A stretch of 12,062 nt of DNA from Clostridia bacterium. Lineage in GTDB: Bacteria > Bacillota > Clostridia > Oscillospirales > Acutalibacteraceae. The notes beneath the pieces are model-generated. The model saw only the letters and a program-made list of their open reading frames with translations, made no database searches and was not told where the DNA came from. How positions within the stretch are numbered: the stretch's first letter is position 1; every line of letters starts with the position of its first letter. Where the stretch lies: the NCBI GenBank assembly GCA_900766945.1, contig CAAFXD010000286.1:1-12062 (forward strand), read 5' to 3'. Below, piece by piece: positions 1 to 4,840 of the stretch. The position numbers and the translations under genes were made by a program.

Positions 1-30
1 GAGGACGCCGACCCCTACAACTGTTTCTCT

Positions 31-104
31 CCCTCCGACTTTTGCCTGCGGCAAAAGCCACCTCCCTCCCAGAGGGAGGCATACAAGGAGCGCGGCTACG
101 CCGC
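31..104 (-). repeat. Palindromic intergenic repeat
   Basis: The stretch folds into three consecutive short-loop hairpins: an 8-bp stem at 39-46/50-57 with loop TGC, an 8-bp stem at 61-68/72-79 with loop CCA, and a 5-bp stem at 92-96/100-104 with loop TAC. On the minus strand the GAGGGAGG-type arm is followed by GTGGC, the second hairpin, then CGGAGGGAG. From memory this layout resembles a palindromic repeat scattered between genes in many Clostridia; that is recall, not a search. No ORF covers it. Its outer limit is uncertain because the window begins here. Confidence 0.45.
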
Positions 105-221
105 TAATCTAAATTAAAATTTGCAGTATGTACTCTTTGCAGAAAAACAAACTAAAAAATCCTCTACACTGCAACATCGACGATGGGGTTCGCTCCCCTC
201 TCGCAATTTGCTAAACAAACA

Positions 222-257
222 AAAGACCGCAAACTTTTTGCTTGCAGTCTTTCTTTT
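222..257 (+). terminator. Hairpin plus T-rich tail, probable terminator
   Basis: AAAGAC-C-GCAA (222-232) pairs with TTGC-A-GTCTTT (242-252) with one mismatch, followed by a T-rich tail on the plus strand. No gene is visible just upstream in this window. The surrounding 105-326 stretch is AT-rich and holds no other feature I can support. Confidence 0.4.
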
Positions 258-326
258 TGACAAGCGGTACGAAAAAGATAGATTTGCTTTTTTTAATGGA
301 TGGATTCATACCCCGGAAGATTTCTT

Positions 327-498
327 AATGATATATCGCCGACGCGATGTGATATACGGCTAACGCCGCATGATATACTTGCTGCGCAAGCATGAAATAA
401 TATCCGTTCTCTCATATGCCAAAGGCATATATCATCGCACAAAGTGCGATATCATATCGAAGATATATCACCCGTTCCGCAGGGAACGGATATCATTG
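327..498 (-). repeat. Seven-hairpin repeat, copy 1
   Basis: Read on the minus strand the unit begins CAATGATATCCGTTCC and ends ATATCATT. It contains seven short-loop stems spaced by TGATAT/ATATCA: 489-483/478-472, 466-462/458-454, 450-444/440-434, 430-424/420-414, 390-386/382-378, 368-365/360-357 and 348-344/339-335. A less structured centre lies at 391-413. It aligns end to end with the copy at 4841-5011, in opposite orientation. The two copies differ in stem sequence while keeping the pairing. It starts directly after the tRNA-Val terminator. No ORF is convincing here. Its role is unknown; it could be a MITE-like element or a structured RNA. Confidence 0.75.
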
Positions 499-528
499 CA
501 AAAAGCACGCCGAAGCGTGCTTTTTGCA
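497..528 (-). terminator. Terminator of the tRNA-Pro/tRNA-Val unit
   Basis: A perfect 14-bp stem (497-510 with 515-528, loop CGAA) has GCGTGC followed by five T on the minus strand. It lies immediately 3' of the encoded CCA of tRNA-Val at 529. Confidence 0.8.
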
Positions 529-605
<77 letters not shown>

Positions 606-640
606 GTATTCAATTATATAAACACACCGTAAAAAGCAAA

Positions 641-716
641 TGGTCCGAGTGACAGGATTCGAACCTGCGGCCTCATGGTCCCAAACCACGCGCGCTACCA
701 ACTGCGCTACACCCGG
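641..716 (-). tRNA. tRNA-Pro(TGG)
   Basis: Acceptor CCGGGTG pairs with CACTCGG, followed by A and an encoded CCA (641-643). The anticodon stem CGTGG/CCATG encloses TTTGGGA, giving anticodon TGG, which reads CCN proline codons. The T arm has loop TTCGAAT. It shares its acceptor and D-arm sequence with the tRNA-Pro(GGG) at 1008-1083, as expected for proline isoacceptors. Confidence 0.94.
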
Positions 717-793
717 ATATAAAACCACTCAACAGTCCTATATAGCCGCCGGTTCTGCACTGCACAAGCACAAAACTTTTTTGATGCCTGTGT

Positions 794-822
794 ATTATAC
801 AACACGCACGGGCGTTTGTCAA
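794..822 (-). promoter_or_regulatory. Consensus promoter for the tRNA-Pro/Val unit
   Basis: On the minus strand TTGACA (822-817), a 17-bp spacer and TATAAT (799-794) form a perfect sigma-A consensus promoter about 70 bp upstream of tRNA-Pro(TGG). Confidence 0.9.
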
Positions 823-934
823 ATGGATTTGCGCAAAAAATCCATAAAAATTCCTCAAAATTGAATTTTCGGGCAAAATCTCGGACGTTCCCGCAAGAAA
901 TCCACGAAAAGTTCGGAAAAAATGAAATTTACTC

Positions 935-963
935 TTGCAAAATCGGAAATCTTATGCTAATAT
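935..963 (+). promoter_or_regulatory. Promoter for tRNA-Pro(GGG)
   Basis: TTGCAA (935-940), a 17-bp spacer and TAATAT (958-963) lie about 45 bp upstream of the mature tRNA 5' end at 1008. Confidence 0.75.
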
Positions 964-1007
964 ATTCGAGCAGTTGTTCGGGGCATCCCGCCAACACAAT
1001 TGAATAT

Positions 1008-1083
1008 CCGGGTGTGGCGCAGTTGGTAGCGCGCTTGACTGGGGGTCAAGAGGCCGTGAGTTCAAGTCTCGCCACTCGGACCA
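1008..1083 (+). tRNA. tRNA-Pro(GGG), integration target
   Basis: Acceptor CCGGGTG pairs with CACTCGG, followed by A and CCA (1081-1083). The anticodon stem CTTGA/TCAAG encloses CTGGGGG, giving anticodon GGG (codon CCC). The gene is intact, but everything from position 1038 onward is duplicated at 4752-4798. An integrated element therefore occupies its 3' half, and the attP core has restored the functional gene. Confidence 0.94.
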
Positions 1084-1084
1084 T
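1038..1084 (+). repeat. attL, 47-bp direct repeat in tRNA-Pro(GGG)
   Basis: The copy runs from inside the anticodon stem through CCA and one extra T. It is identical over 47 bases to 4752-4798. The bases just outside both ends differ (G vs A before, T vs G after). Duplication of a tRNA 3' half is the usual signature of tyrosine-integrase insertion. Confidence 0.95.
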
Positions 1085-1091
1085 TGAAAAG

Positions 1092-1130
1092 CCTTGTTGT
1101 TCCTTGCTTTTTAGGAACGCAAGGTTTTTT
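1092..1130 (+). terminator. Element-borne terminator after tRNA-Pro(GGG)
   Basis: CCTTG-TT-GTTCC (1092-1103) pairs with GGAAC-G-CAAGG (1114-1124), followed by six T (1125-1130). It is inside the element, 8 nt after the att core, so it replaces the native tRNA terminator displaced to 4800-4840. Confidence 0.75.
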
Positions 1131-1152
1131 GTTTTGCCGCAAAATCTCGTTT

Positions 1153-1181
1153 TTCTAACACTTTTTCTAACGCGGTTAGAA
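1153..1181. promoter_or_regulatory. Candidate integrase arm-type sites, left end
   Basis: TTCTAAC occurs at 1153-1159 and 1165-1171 (12-bp period) and inverted at 1175-1181, where the last two form a palindrome around GCG. The same heptamer pair recurs near the other end at 4591-4608. Placement 70-100 bp inside the att core suits arm-type binding sites of a tyrosine integrase. The int stop codon lies within the palindrome. Inference from repeat and position only. Confidence 0.5.
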
Positions 1182-2324
1182 TTTCAAAGTATTTGACATA
1201 GAATTCGCAATTTTATTTTTTCGTTCTACATCTAAATGTGCATAAATATTTGCGGTTGTTTGAATATCCGAATGACCGAGCCATTCTTGAATGTCCTTTA
1301 ATGAAAAGCCGTTTGCTATCAGCAGACTTGCGCAGGAATGCCGCAAATCGTGAAACCGAATAATCGGAAATCCATACTTTTCAAGCAATTTGTGAAACTT
1401 TCTGCTTACGAAATCAGGCGTATATGGTTTCCCGTTTTCCCATTTAAAAATATAATCGCTTTCAAAATATTCGTTCCCGAAAAGTATGCGGTATTCATTT
1501 TCCAATCCCTTTAAATCCAACAAAATGGCTTTTGCTTCTGCCGATAACGGATAAGTTCGATAACTTGCAGCGTTTTTCGTTGTGTCTTTTTCGATAACCT
1601 CGCTAAATCGCACCACGGTGTGCTTAACTGTAATGGTGTTATTCTCTAAATCAACACTATCCCATTTCAATCCAAGCACTTCGCTACGGCGCAAGCCAAA
1701 AACAGCCGTAAAATAGATAAGCGGATACAAGGGCTCGTCTTTGATTGCTGTAAACAATTCATTTAATTGCTTCGCAGAATAAAACTTTGCATCGTATCGT
1801 TCCGCTTTTGGCAAAGAAATATAATCGCAAGGATTATTCATAATTAGGTTGTTTTTAACAGCCTCTTTAAAAACTTGCCGCATTATTATCAAATGAATTT
1901 TAACACTACGCGAAGACAGTCCCCCTTTGCCGTCCGAGCGTCCACATTCAAACTTTTGGTTGACATAGGTTTGAATATCACTGCGCGTTACATTTTTCAG
2001 CAATGGGTCTTTCGCTTTAAAATACGGAATGATATGTAATTTTGCGACATTGGCATATCCTTCGTATGTAATTCTTTCCAAGCGAATTTTTGCAACACTT
2101 AACCAATACGCAACATAATCGCAAAACTTTACATCTGTTTGCACAAGGTGTGCTTGCCATTCAAACTCTTTGAGCGTGTCACGCAAAAATTGTTCTGCTT
2201 TCTTTTTGTTGCCTTTGATTTCGTACCCTGTGGAAATCCACTTTTGTTTACGCTTGCCGTTTACATCGGTTAAATTTATAACGGCATAATATTTGCCGTT
2301 TTTAGTTTGCAGGCTTCCTGTCAT
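1176..2324 (-). CDS. int: Tyrosine recombinase (integrase), Tn916-type family
   Basis: This integrase catalyses site-specific recombination between attP on the circle and the tRNA-Pro(GGG) attB, and with the excisionase the reverse reaction. The product is 382 aa, normal for Tn916/phage-type integrases. It has an N-terminal arm-binding domain, a SAM-like core-binding domain (about 60-180) and a C-terminal catalytic domain. The visible catalytic set is R212 (GLRRSE), H325-x-x-R328 (HDLRH), H351 (LGHSD) and nucleophile Y361 (NIYAHL), so the enzyme looks intact. I chose the ATG at 2324 because an AAAGGAGT ribosome site sits just upstream; the longer reading from 2369 adds 15 residues without a comparable site. 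It follows xis by 48 bp and ends about 90 bp from attL. Confidence 0.94.
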   Translation of the reverse strand: MTGSLQTKNGKYYAVINLTDVNGKRKQKWISTGYEIKGNKKKAEQFLRDTLKEFEWQAHLVQTDVKFCDYVAYWLSVAKIRLERITYEGYANVAKLHIIPYFKAKDPLLKNVTRSDIQTYVNQKFECGRSDGKGGLSSRSVKIHLIIMRQVFKEAVKNNLIMNNPCDYISLPKAERYDAKFYSAKQLNELFTAIKDEPLYPLIYFTAVFGLRRSEVLGLKWDSVDLENNTITVKHTVVRFSEVIEKDTTKNAASYRTYPLSAEAKAILLDLKGLENEYRILFGNEYFESDYIFKWENGKPYTPDFVSRKFHKLLEKYGFPIIRFHDLRHSCASLLIANGFSLKDIQEWLGHSDIQTTANIYAHLDVERKNKIANSMSNTLKF

Positions 2325-2372
2325 AGTAACTCCTTTCTTTTTGAAACCTGTTATTGCTGTCAGTTTCATAGT

Positions 2373-2549
2373 TTATCGGAATTTGCTGATAAAATCAATT
2401 AAAAAGATTTTCGGGATAATGTATTTACGCCCGATTTTAATAGATTGCAGTGCACCCATTTGAAGCAGTTTGTAAACGGAATTTTTGCCGATATGCAAAG
2501 CCGTACAAACTTCGTCAACCGTTAAAACATCTTTGTATGTATCAAACAT
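2373..2549 (-). CDS. xis: Excisionase-like small HTH protein
   Basis: The product is 58 aa. It reads LTVDEVCTALHIGKNSVYKL, then IKIGRKYIIP, the layout of the excisionase/MerR-like winged HTH family (helix-turn-helix, short wing, then a closing helix). Such proteins bend DNA at att sites and bias the integrase toward excision. It lies 11 bp after the rep stop codon, and that gap supplies its ribosome site (GGTGG), so it is probably translationally coupled to rep. The integrase gene follows directly. Function is inferred from fold and from standing between rep and int. Confidence 0.85.
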   Translation of the reverse strand: MFDTYKDVLTVDEVCTALHIGKNSVYKLLQMGALQSIKIGRKYIIPKIFLIDFISKFR

Positions 2550-2560
2550 AGCGCACCACC

Positions 2561-3544
2561 TTACAAAAGATAGTTCGCGGGGTCTTCGTCTTCTTTAATC
2601 ACGGTGTCATCACCGAAGAAAGTTACTTCCCCGTTGTTTCGTGTGTAATGCGTTATATCCGTAATGCGGCGGATAAGCGCGTTCCATCTCTTTGGGTGTT
2701 CTGTTTGGACATTTTTATATTGTTTCCATAGCGAAATATTACTTAAAATATATACTTCGGTATAACAGGCAATTTTATCTGCAAAACGGGCGGGCAATCT
2801 ACACGGATAGCCGTCAAGATATTGCAATAAATCCGTGATAGGAAATCCGCTGTTAAATTCGTCACAAAGAAGCACCGGCTCACCTTTGTACCCGTCAAAT
2901 GGGTGTTCGTAATTCGTGATTTTATAGACATTTTCATACCCGTGTTTCTCCATTACGCCGCGAGTTTTGCCTGTTCCTGTTTCGCCATAGATATAATGCA
3001 CTTTGATATTACGGAAAGTGTTTTTGAAGCGTTCCTCTAAAAGAGTTTGCCGCGCTCGTTCGATATATGATAAGCGTGATAAACAACTCGGATACTTTTC
3101 CAAGATTTCAGCGTCAGAACAACCGTCCTTTATCATTTGCAAGACTTGTTCCGATACCGTTTCATTCTTTGCGGCTTTATCCAACGGCATTTCACCGCAT
3201 TCCTCAAAGGTTTCTATATGGTTTGTTTCCTTTTTCGGGGAATTGGCATATACGCCCTCTTTGCGGATATAGTCGCGGTTTTCTTGGCTTGAGCCGTGCG
3301 CTGTTTCTATATGGGCTTCGGGAAAGCGATTTTTCATTGTTGAAAAATATACAGCATTTTCATAATACACATAAATATGCGTGTGTGGCGTACCGTTCTC
3401 GCCTGTTTCATCACACAGGCAATAATACTTCGGTTTTCCACCGTCCAAAGTATTGCGTATTTTCTCGTGCGTCCAACCTTTTTCTATGGGATTATTGATT
3501 GTTAATTGAAATTTACGAGAACGAGTATCTTTGGCTTTACTCAT
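2561..3544 (-). CDS. rep: CRESS-type rolling-circle Rep: HUH endonuclease plus SF3 helicase
   Basis: The product is 327 aa, close to circovirus Rep length. It has an N-terminal HUH endonuclease with motif I FQLTINNP (12-19, very like the FTLNNP of circoviruses), motif II PHTHIYVYY (metal-binding H54, H56) and motif III DYIRK (nicking Y92, K95). The C-terminal superfamily 3 helicase has Walker A GETGTGKT (187-194), Walker B VLLCDEF (224-230), motif C VYILSN (264-269) and basic KRWNALIRR (285-293). All key residues are present. The expected role is nicking the origin on its own coding strand, joining to the 5' end, unwinding and religating circles. Two starts are possible: ATG 3544 after GGGGGGTG, preferred because motif I then lies near the N-terminus, or ATG 3577 after AAAGGAGC (338 aa). 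First gene of rep-xis-int. Confidence 0.92.
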   Translation of the reverse strand: MSKAKDTRSRKFQLTINNPIEKGWTHEKIRNTLDGGKPKYYCLCDETGENGTPHTHIYVYYENAVYFSTMKNRFPEAHIETAHGSSQENRDYIRKEGVYANSPKKETNHIETFEECGEMPLDKAAKNETVSEQVLQMIKDGCSDAEILEKYPSCLSRLSYIERARQTLLEERFKNTFRNIKVHYIYGETGTGKTRGVMEKHGYENVYKITNYEHPFDGYKGEPVLLCDEFNSGFPITDLLQYLDGYPCRLPARFADKIACYTEVYILSNISLWKQYKNVQTEHPKRWNALIRRITDITHYTRNNGEVTFFGDDTVIKEDEDPANYLL

Positions 3545-3599
3545 TCGTTCACCCCCCTGTTTAAAGTTTGTTTGCATTTTAAATGCTCCTTTCGTTTTT

Positions 3600-3629
3600 A
3601 GAATATTTATTTATTACACAATTACACAA
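3600..3629 (-). repeat. Tandem octamers beside the origin (candidate iterons)
   Basis: ATTACACA is repeated head to tail at 3613-3620 and 3621-3628; on the rep-sense strand this is TGTGTAAT twice. The pair is 5 bp from the origin stem. It overlaps a weak promoter-like pair on the minus strand (TTGTGT 3629-3624, 18-bp spacer, TATTCT 3605-3600). In CRESS replicons, short tandem repeats next to the stem-loop are Rep-recognition iterons. An 11-bp palindrome (CACAAGTTGTG, 3625-3635) bridges the second octamer and the stem. The role is inferred. Confidence 0.45.
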
Positions 3630-3633
3630 GTTG

Positions 3634-3661
3634 TGCAAAAGGGTAATACTAACCTTTTGCA
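3634..3661 (-). other. Rolling-circle origin stem-loop with TAGTATTAC
   Basis: On the minus strand TGCAAAAGG (3661-3653) and CCTTTTGCA (3642-3634) make a perfect 9-bp stem around the 10-nt loop TTAGTATTAC (3652-3643). The loop contains TAGTATTAC, the nonanucleotide found at origin apices of nanoviruses and circoviruses (geminiviruses have TAATATTAC). Known Reps nick it as TAGTATT/AC, here between 3645 and 3644. It is on the rep-sense strand about 57 bp upstream of the longer rep start, matching the strand logic of circoviruses. Stem, loop and motif are directly visible; origin function is inferred by family analogy. Confidence 0.85.
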
Positions 3662-3669
3662 AACGAGGC

Positions 3670-3720
3670 GGCGCGGCGCCCGCAATGCGGGTTCCCGCGC
3701 CACGCCCCAACCGCAACCGC
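3670..3720. other. GC-rich hairpin and short GC repeats upstream of the origin
   Basis: GGCGCGG (3670-3676) pairs with CCGCGCC (3695-3701), and an inner stem CCCGC/GCGGG (3679-3683/3687-3691) closes a triloop. Just beyond, GCGGTT is repeated twice on the minus strand. The block is very GC-rich in an otherwise AT-rich control region. It lies between the rep promoter and the origin stem-loop, inside the predicted rep leader. It could be a complementary-strand origin, a Rep-binding accessory site or a transcript attenuator; sequence alone does not decide. Confidence 0.5.
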
Positions 3721-3736
3721 ACTCAACAGTACAAAT

Positions 3737-3758
3737 ATGTTGCTGTATACAACAACAT
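3737..3758. promoter_or_regulatory. Candidate operator palindrome at the rep start site
   Basis: A 22-bp palindrome centred on TGTATACA matches in 10 of 11 base pairs. It overlaps the predicted transcription start (about 3753) of the rep promoter. Its half-site TTGTTGTAT recurs exactly at 3854-3862, overlapping the -10 of the divergent regulator promoter. This suggests the HTH regulator represses rep and its own gene. Inference from symmetry, shared 9-mer and location. Confidence 0.6.
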
Positions 3759-3759
3759 C

Positions 3760-3788
3760 ATAATACATCAACTGCATTCACTTGTCAA
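3760..3788 (-). promoter_or_regulatory. Promoter of the rep-xis-int operon
   Basis: Minus strand: TTGACA (3788-3783), a 17-bp spacer and TATTAT (3765-3760). It is the best sigma-A match in the control region. It would give a leader of about 175-210 nt containing the GC-rich hairpin and the origin stem-loop. Confidence 0.75.
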
Positions 3789-3836
3789 CAATAAATTTGC
3801 GTAAAACAACTTTTTTGTACTTTTTTTGTAAATCAC

Positions 3837-3865
3837 TTGAATATTTTTAAAGTTTGTTGTATCAT
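3837..3865 (+). promoter_or_regulatory. Promoter of the HTH regulator
   Basis: TTGAAT (3837-3842), a 17-bp spacer and TATCAT (3860-3865). The predicted start near 3872 leaves about 11 nt before the ATG at 3883. That makes the upstream GTG at 3871 an unlikely ordinary start, though leaderless initiation there is not excluded. Confidence 0.6.
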
Positions 3866-3882
3866 TTTGTGTGGGTGATACT

Positions 3883-4392
3883 ATGAGATATGACGCAACT
3901 GTGAGATACAAGGGCGAAGAAATGAAAATCAAGGTGCAACAGAAATGCCTTGGCGATACTTATGATTTGCCCGAGTTTATTAAAGCAACACGGCTTGCAT
4001 ACGGCTGTTCAATAGAACAGGTGCATATGCTCTTGGATTGGGGCACAAATGACATCATAGACTATGAAGAGGGCAAGCAGGACATCCCACAGCAGTTTTT
4101 AAGCTCGTTTGCCCGTTTCTTCCATTTGCCGCAGAAGATAAAACATCTTGGCATTATTGAAGAAGAGGAACGGAAAAAGAAACTGATTGCGAGATTGAAA
4201 CAATTACGGTTAGAAAATGAAACCCCGCAAGTTTATATTGCGATGGACTTAGGAATTGCACGGTCAACCTATGCTTGTTATGAAGCAGGCAAAAATGACC
4301 CCGATATTTATACGCTGTGGAAATTGGCTGACCTATACGGCATATCATTGGATAGTTTAGTGGGCAGAGATTTCAAAGAAAGCAATGAATGA
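3883..4392 (+). CDS. Tandem XRE-type HTH transcriptional regulator
   Basis: The product is 169 aa. The C-terminal part (about 101-160) is a clear Cro/C1-type helix-turn-helix: LIARLKQLRLENETPQ, then a DLGIARSTYACYEAGKNDP turn and recognition segment, then the LWKLADLYGISLDSLVGR closing helices. The segment at about 31-85, with the DYEEGKQDIP turn, looks like a second, diverged copy of the same fold, so the protein may recognise a long palindrome as a monomer or dimer. It is transcribed divergently from rep, like a phage-type repressor. The shared half-sites at 3737-3758 and 3854-3862 point to control of the rep-xis-int operon and of itself. ATG 3883 is chosen over GTG 3871 because GTGGGTGAT then serves as the ribosome site. 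Confidence 0.85.
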   Translation: MRYDATVRYKGEEMKIKVQQKCLGDTYDLPEFIKATRLAYGCSIEQVHMLLDWGTNDIIDYEEGKQDIPQQFLSSFARFFHLPQKIKHLGIIEEEERKKKLIARLKQLRLENETPQVYIAMDLGIARSTYACYEAGKNDPDIYTLWKLADLYGISLDSLVGRDFKESNE

Positions 4393-4498
4393 TTATATCC
4401 TTTATATAGCAGAAAATCTGCTTAACGCTCGCCGCTGGGCAGAGGTGCGCCAGCGTTGGCGCACCTCGCTTGACAGCGTGGACGAACTTGGGCGGTAA
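4385..4498 (+). CDS. Possible 37-aa small protein
   Basis: An open frame begins at an ATG overlapping the regulator stop by 8 bp and ends 7 bp before a strong terminator. The product starts MNDYILYIAENLLNARRW and is helix-prone, rich in Arg, Trp and acidic residues, with no signal peptide. Overlap with the upstream stop suggests translational coupling, since the ribosome site (AAAGAAAG) is weak. Against it: the DNA contains an 11-bp perfect hairpin (4442-4452/4457-4467), so the stretch may instead be a structured RNA or complementary-strand origin. No family recognised. Confidence 0.4.
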   Translation: MNDYILYIAENLLNARRWAEVRQRWRTSLDSVDELGR

Positions 4499-4505
4499 AA
4501 ACAGC

Positions 4506-4558
4506 AAAAATCCTGTCAAGGGCAAGCGTTGTGCTTCGCACCCTTGACAGGATTTTTT
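4506..4558. terminator. Strong bidirectional terminator after the regulator
   Basis: AAAAATCCTGTCAAGGG (4506-4522) pairs perfectly over 17 bp with 4541-4557, followed by a T run on the plus strand and, because of the A run, also T on the minus strand. It closes the regulator/small ORF transcript. Confidence 0.85.
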
Positions 4559-4590
4559 ACGCCCGCAGGCAGTTACAGCAATAACAGATT

Positions 4591-4608
4591 TTCTAACACT
4601 TTTCTAAC
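4591..4608. promoter_or_regulatory. Candidate integrase arm-type sites, right end
   Basis: TTCTAAC occurs at 4591-4597 and 4602-4608, an 11-bp period, matching the pair at 1153-1171. It lies about 145 bp inside attR. The two clusters would flank the attP core in the circle. Confidence 0.5.
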
Positions 4609-4612
4609 ATTT

Positions 4613-4751
4613 TTGCAAAATACAATGCGTTTTGATAATTCAAACTTTTAGGGGTGTTTCTCATTCAAGCAGGCGAAAGCCATTGATATATAAGGGTTTT
4701 CAGCGATGAAACACGGCTCTTGACAATCGAGCATAAAGCATATATTTGCAA
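4613..4751. other. Right-end non-coding stretch of the element
   Basis: No ORF worth calling. It contains TTGACA at 4720-4725 with only weak -10 candidates (TATATT at 4741, spacer 15; TATTTG at 4743, spacer 17) pointing outward across attR. The rest is probably part of the attP arm. Confidence 0.4.
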
Positions 4752-4798
4752 ACTGGGGGTCAAGAGGCCGTGAGTTCAAGTCTCGCCACTCGGACCAT
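4752..4798 (+). repeat. attR, 47-bp tRNA-Pro(GGG) 3' remnant
   Basis: Identical to 1038-1084. It lacks the tRNA 5' half and so encodes no functional tRNA. The native tRNA terminator follows directly, showing that this is the displaced original chromosomal 3' end. Confidence 0.95.
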
Positions 4799-4840
4799 GA
4801 AAAAGCGCACTTTTGTCTACTGGACAAAAGTGTGCTTTTT
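4799..4840 (+). terminator. Original terminator of tRNA-Pro(GGG)
   Basis: AAAAAGCGCACTTTTGTC (4800-4817) pairs with 4823-4840, with one G-T wobble, ending in five T. It is now separated from the intact tRNA gene by the whole element. Confidence 0.85.

Larger units (their letters stand above)
1038..4798. mobile_element. Integrated CRESS-type Rep replicon in tRNA-Pro(GGG)
   Basis: The element is bounded by perfect 47-bp att repeats, and its predicted circular form is 3714 bp. Contents in order are a tRNA terminator, integrase arm-type sites, int, xis and rep on the minus strand, an origin/control region with a TAGTATTAC stem-loop, a tandem-HTH regulator and a possible small ORF on the plus strand, a terminator, a second arm-type cluster and attR. 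There is no relaxase, conjugation, capsid, toxin or resistance gene. Its genes look more AT-rich than the glycan genes to the right. It is best described as an integrative rolling-circle plasmid or satellite-like element; whether it still excises is not visible from sequence. Confidence 0.9.

Noticed and set aside
327..498. CRISPR array
   Set aside because: Regular short motifs alternate with variable parts, but the variable parts are palindromes, the spacer motifs are only about 6 nt and no cas genes are present.
816..1196. 126-aa plus-strand frame
   Set aside because: It runs through the tRNA-Pro promoter, the tRNA gene and the terminator; no ribosome site or protein-like composition.
3003..3498. 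Two plus-strand frames of 89 and 143 aa
   Set aside because: They lie antisense to rep, whose motifs are unambiguous; no ribosome sites and no family resemblance.
4752..4798. Second tRNA-Pro gene
   Set aside because: Only the 3' part is present, with no D arm or 5' acceptor strand; it is the attR remnant.
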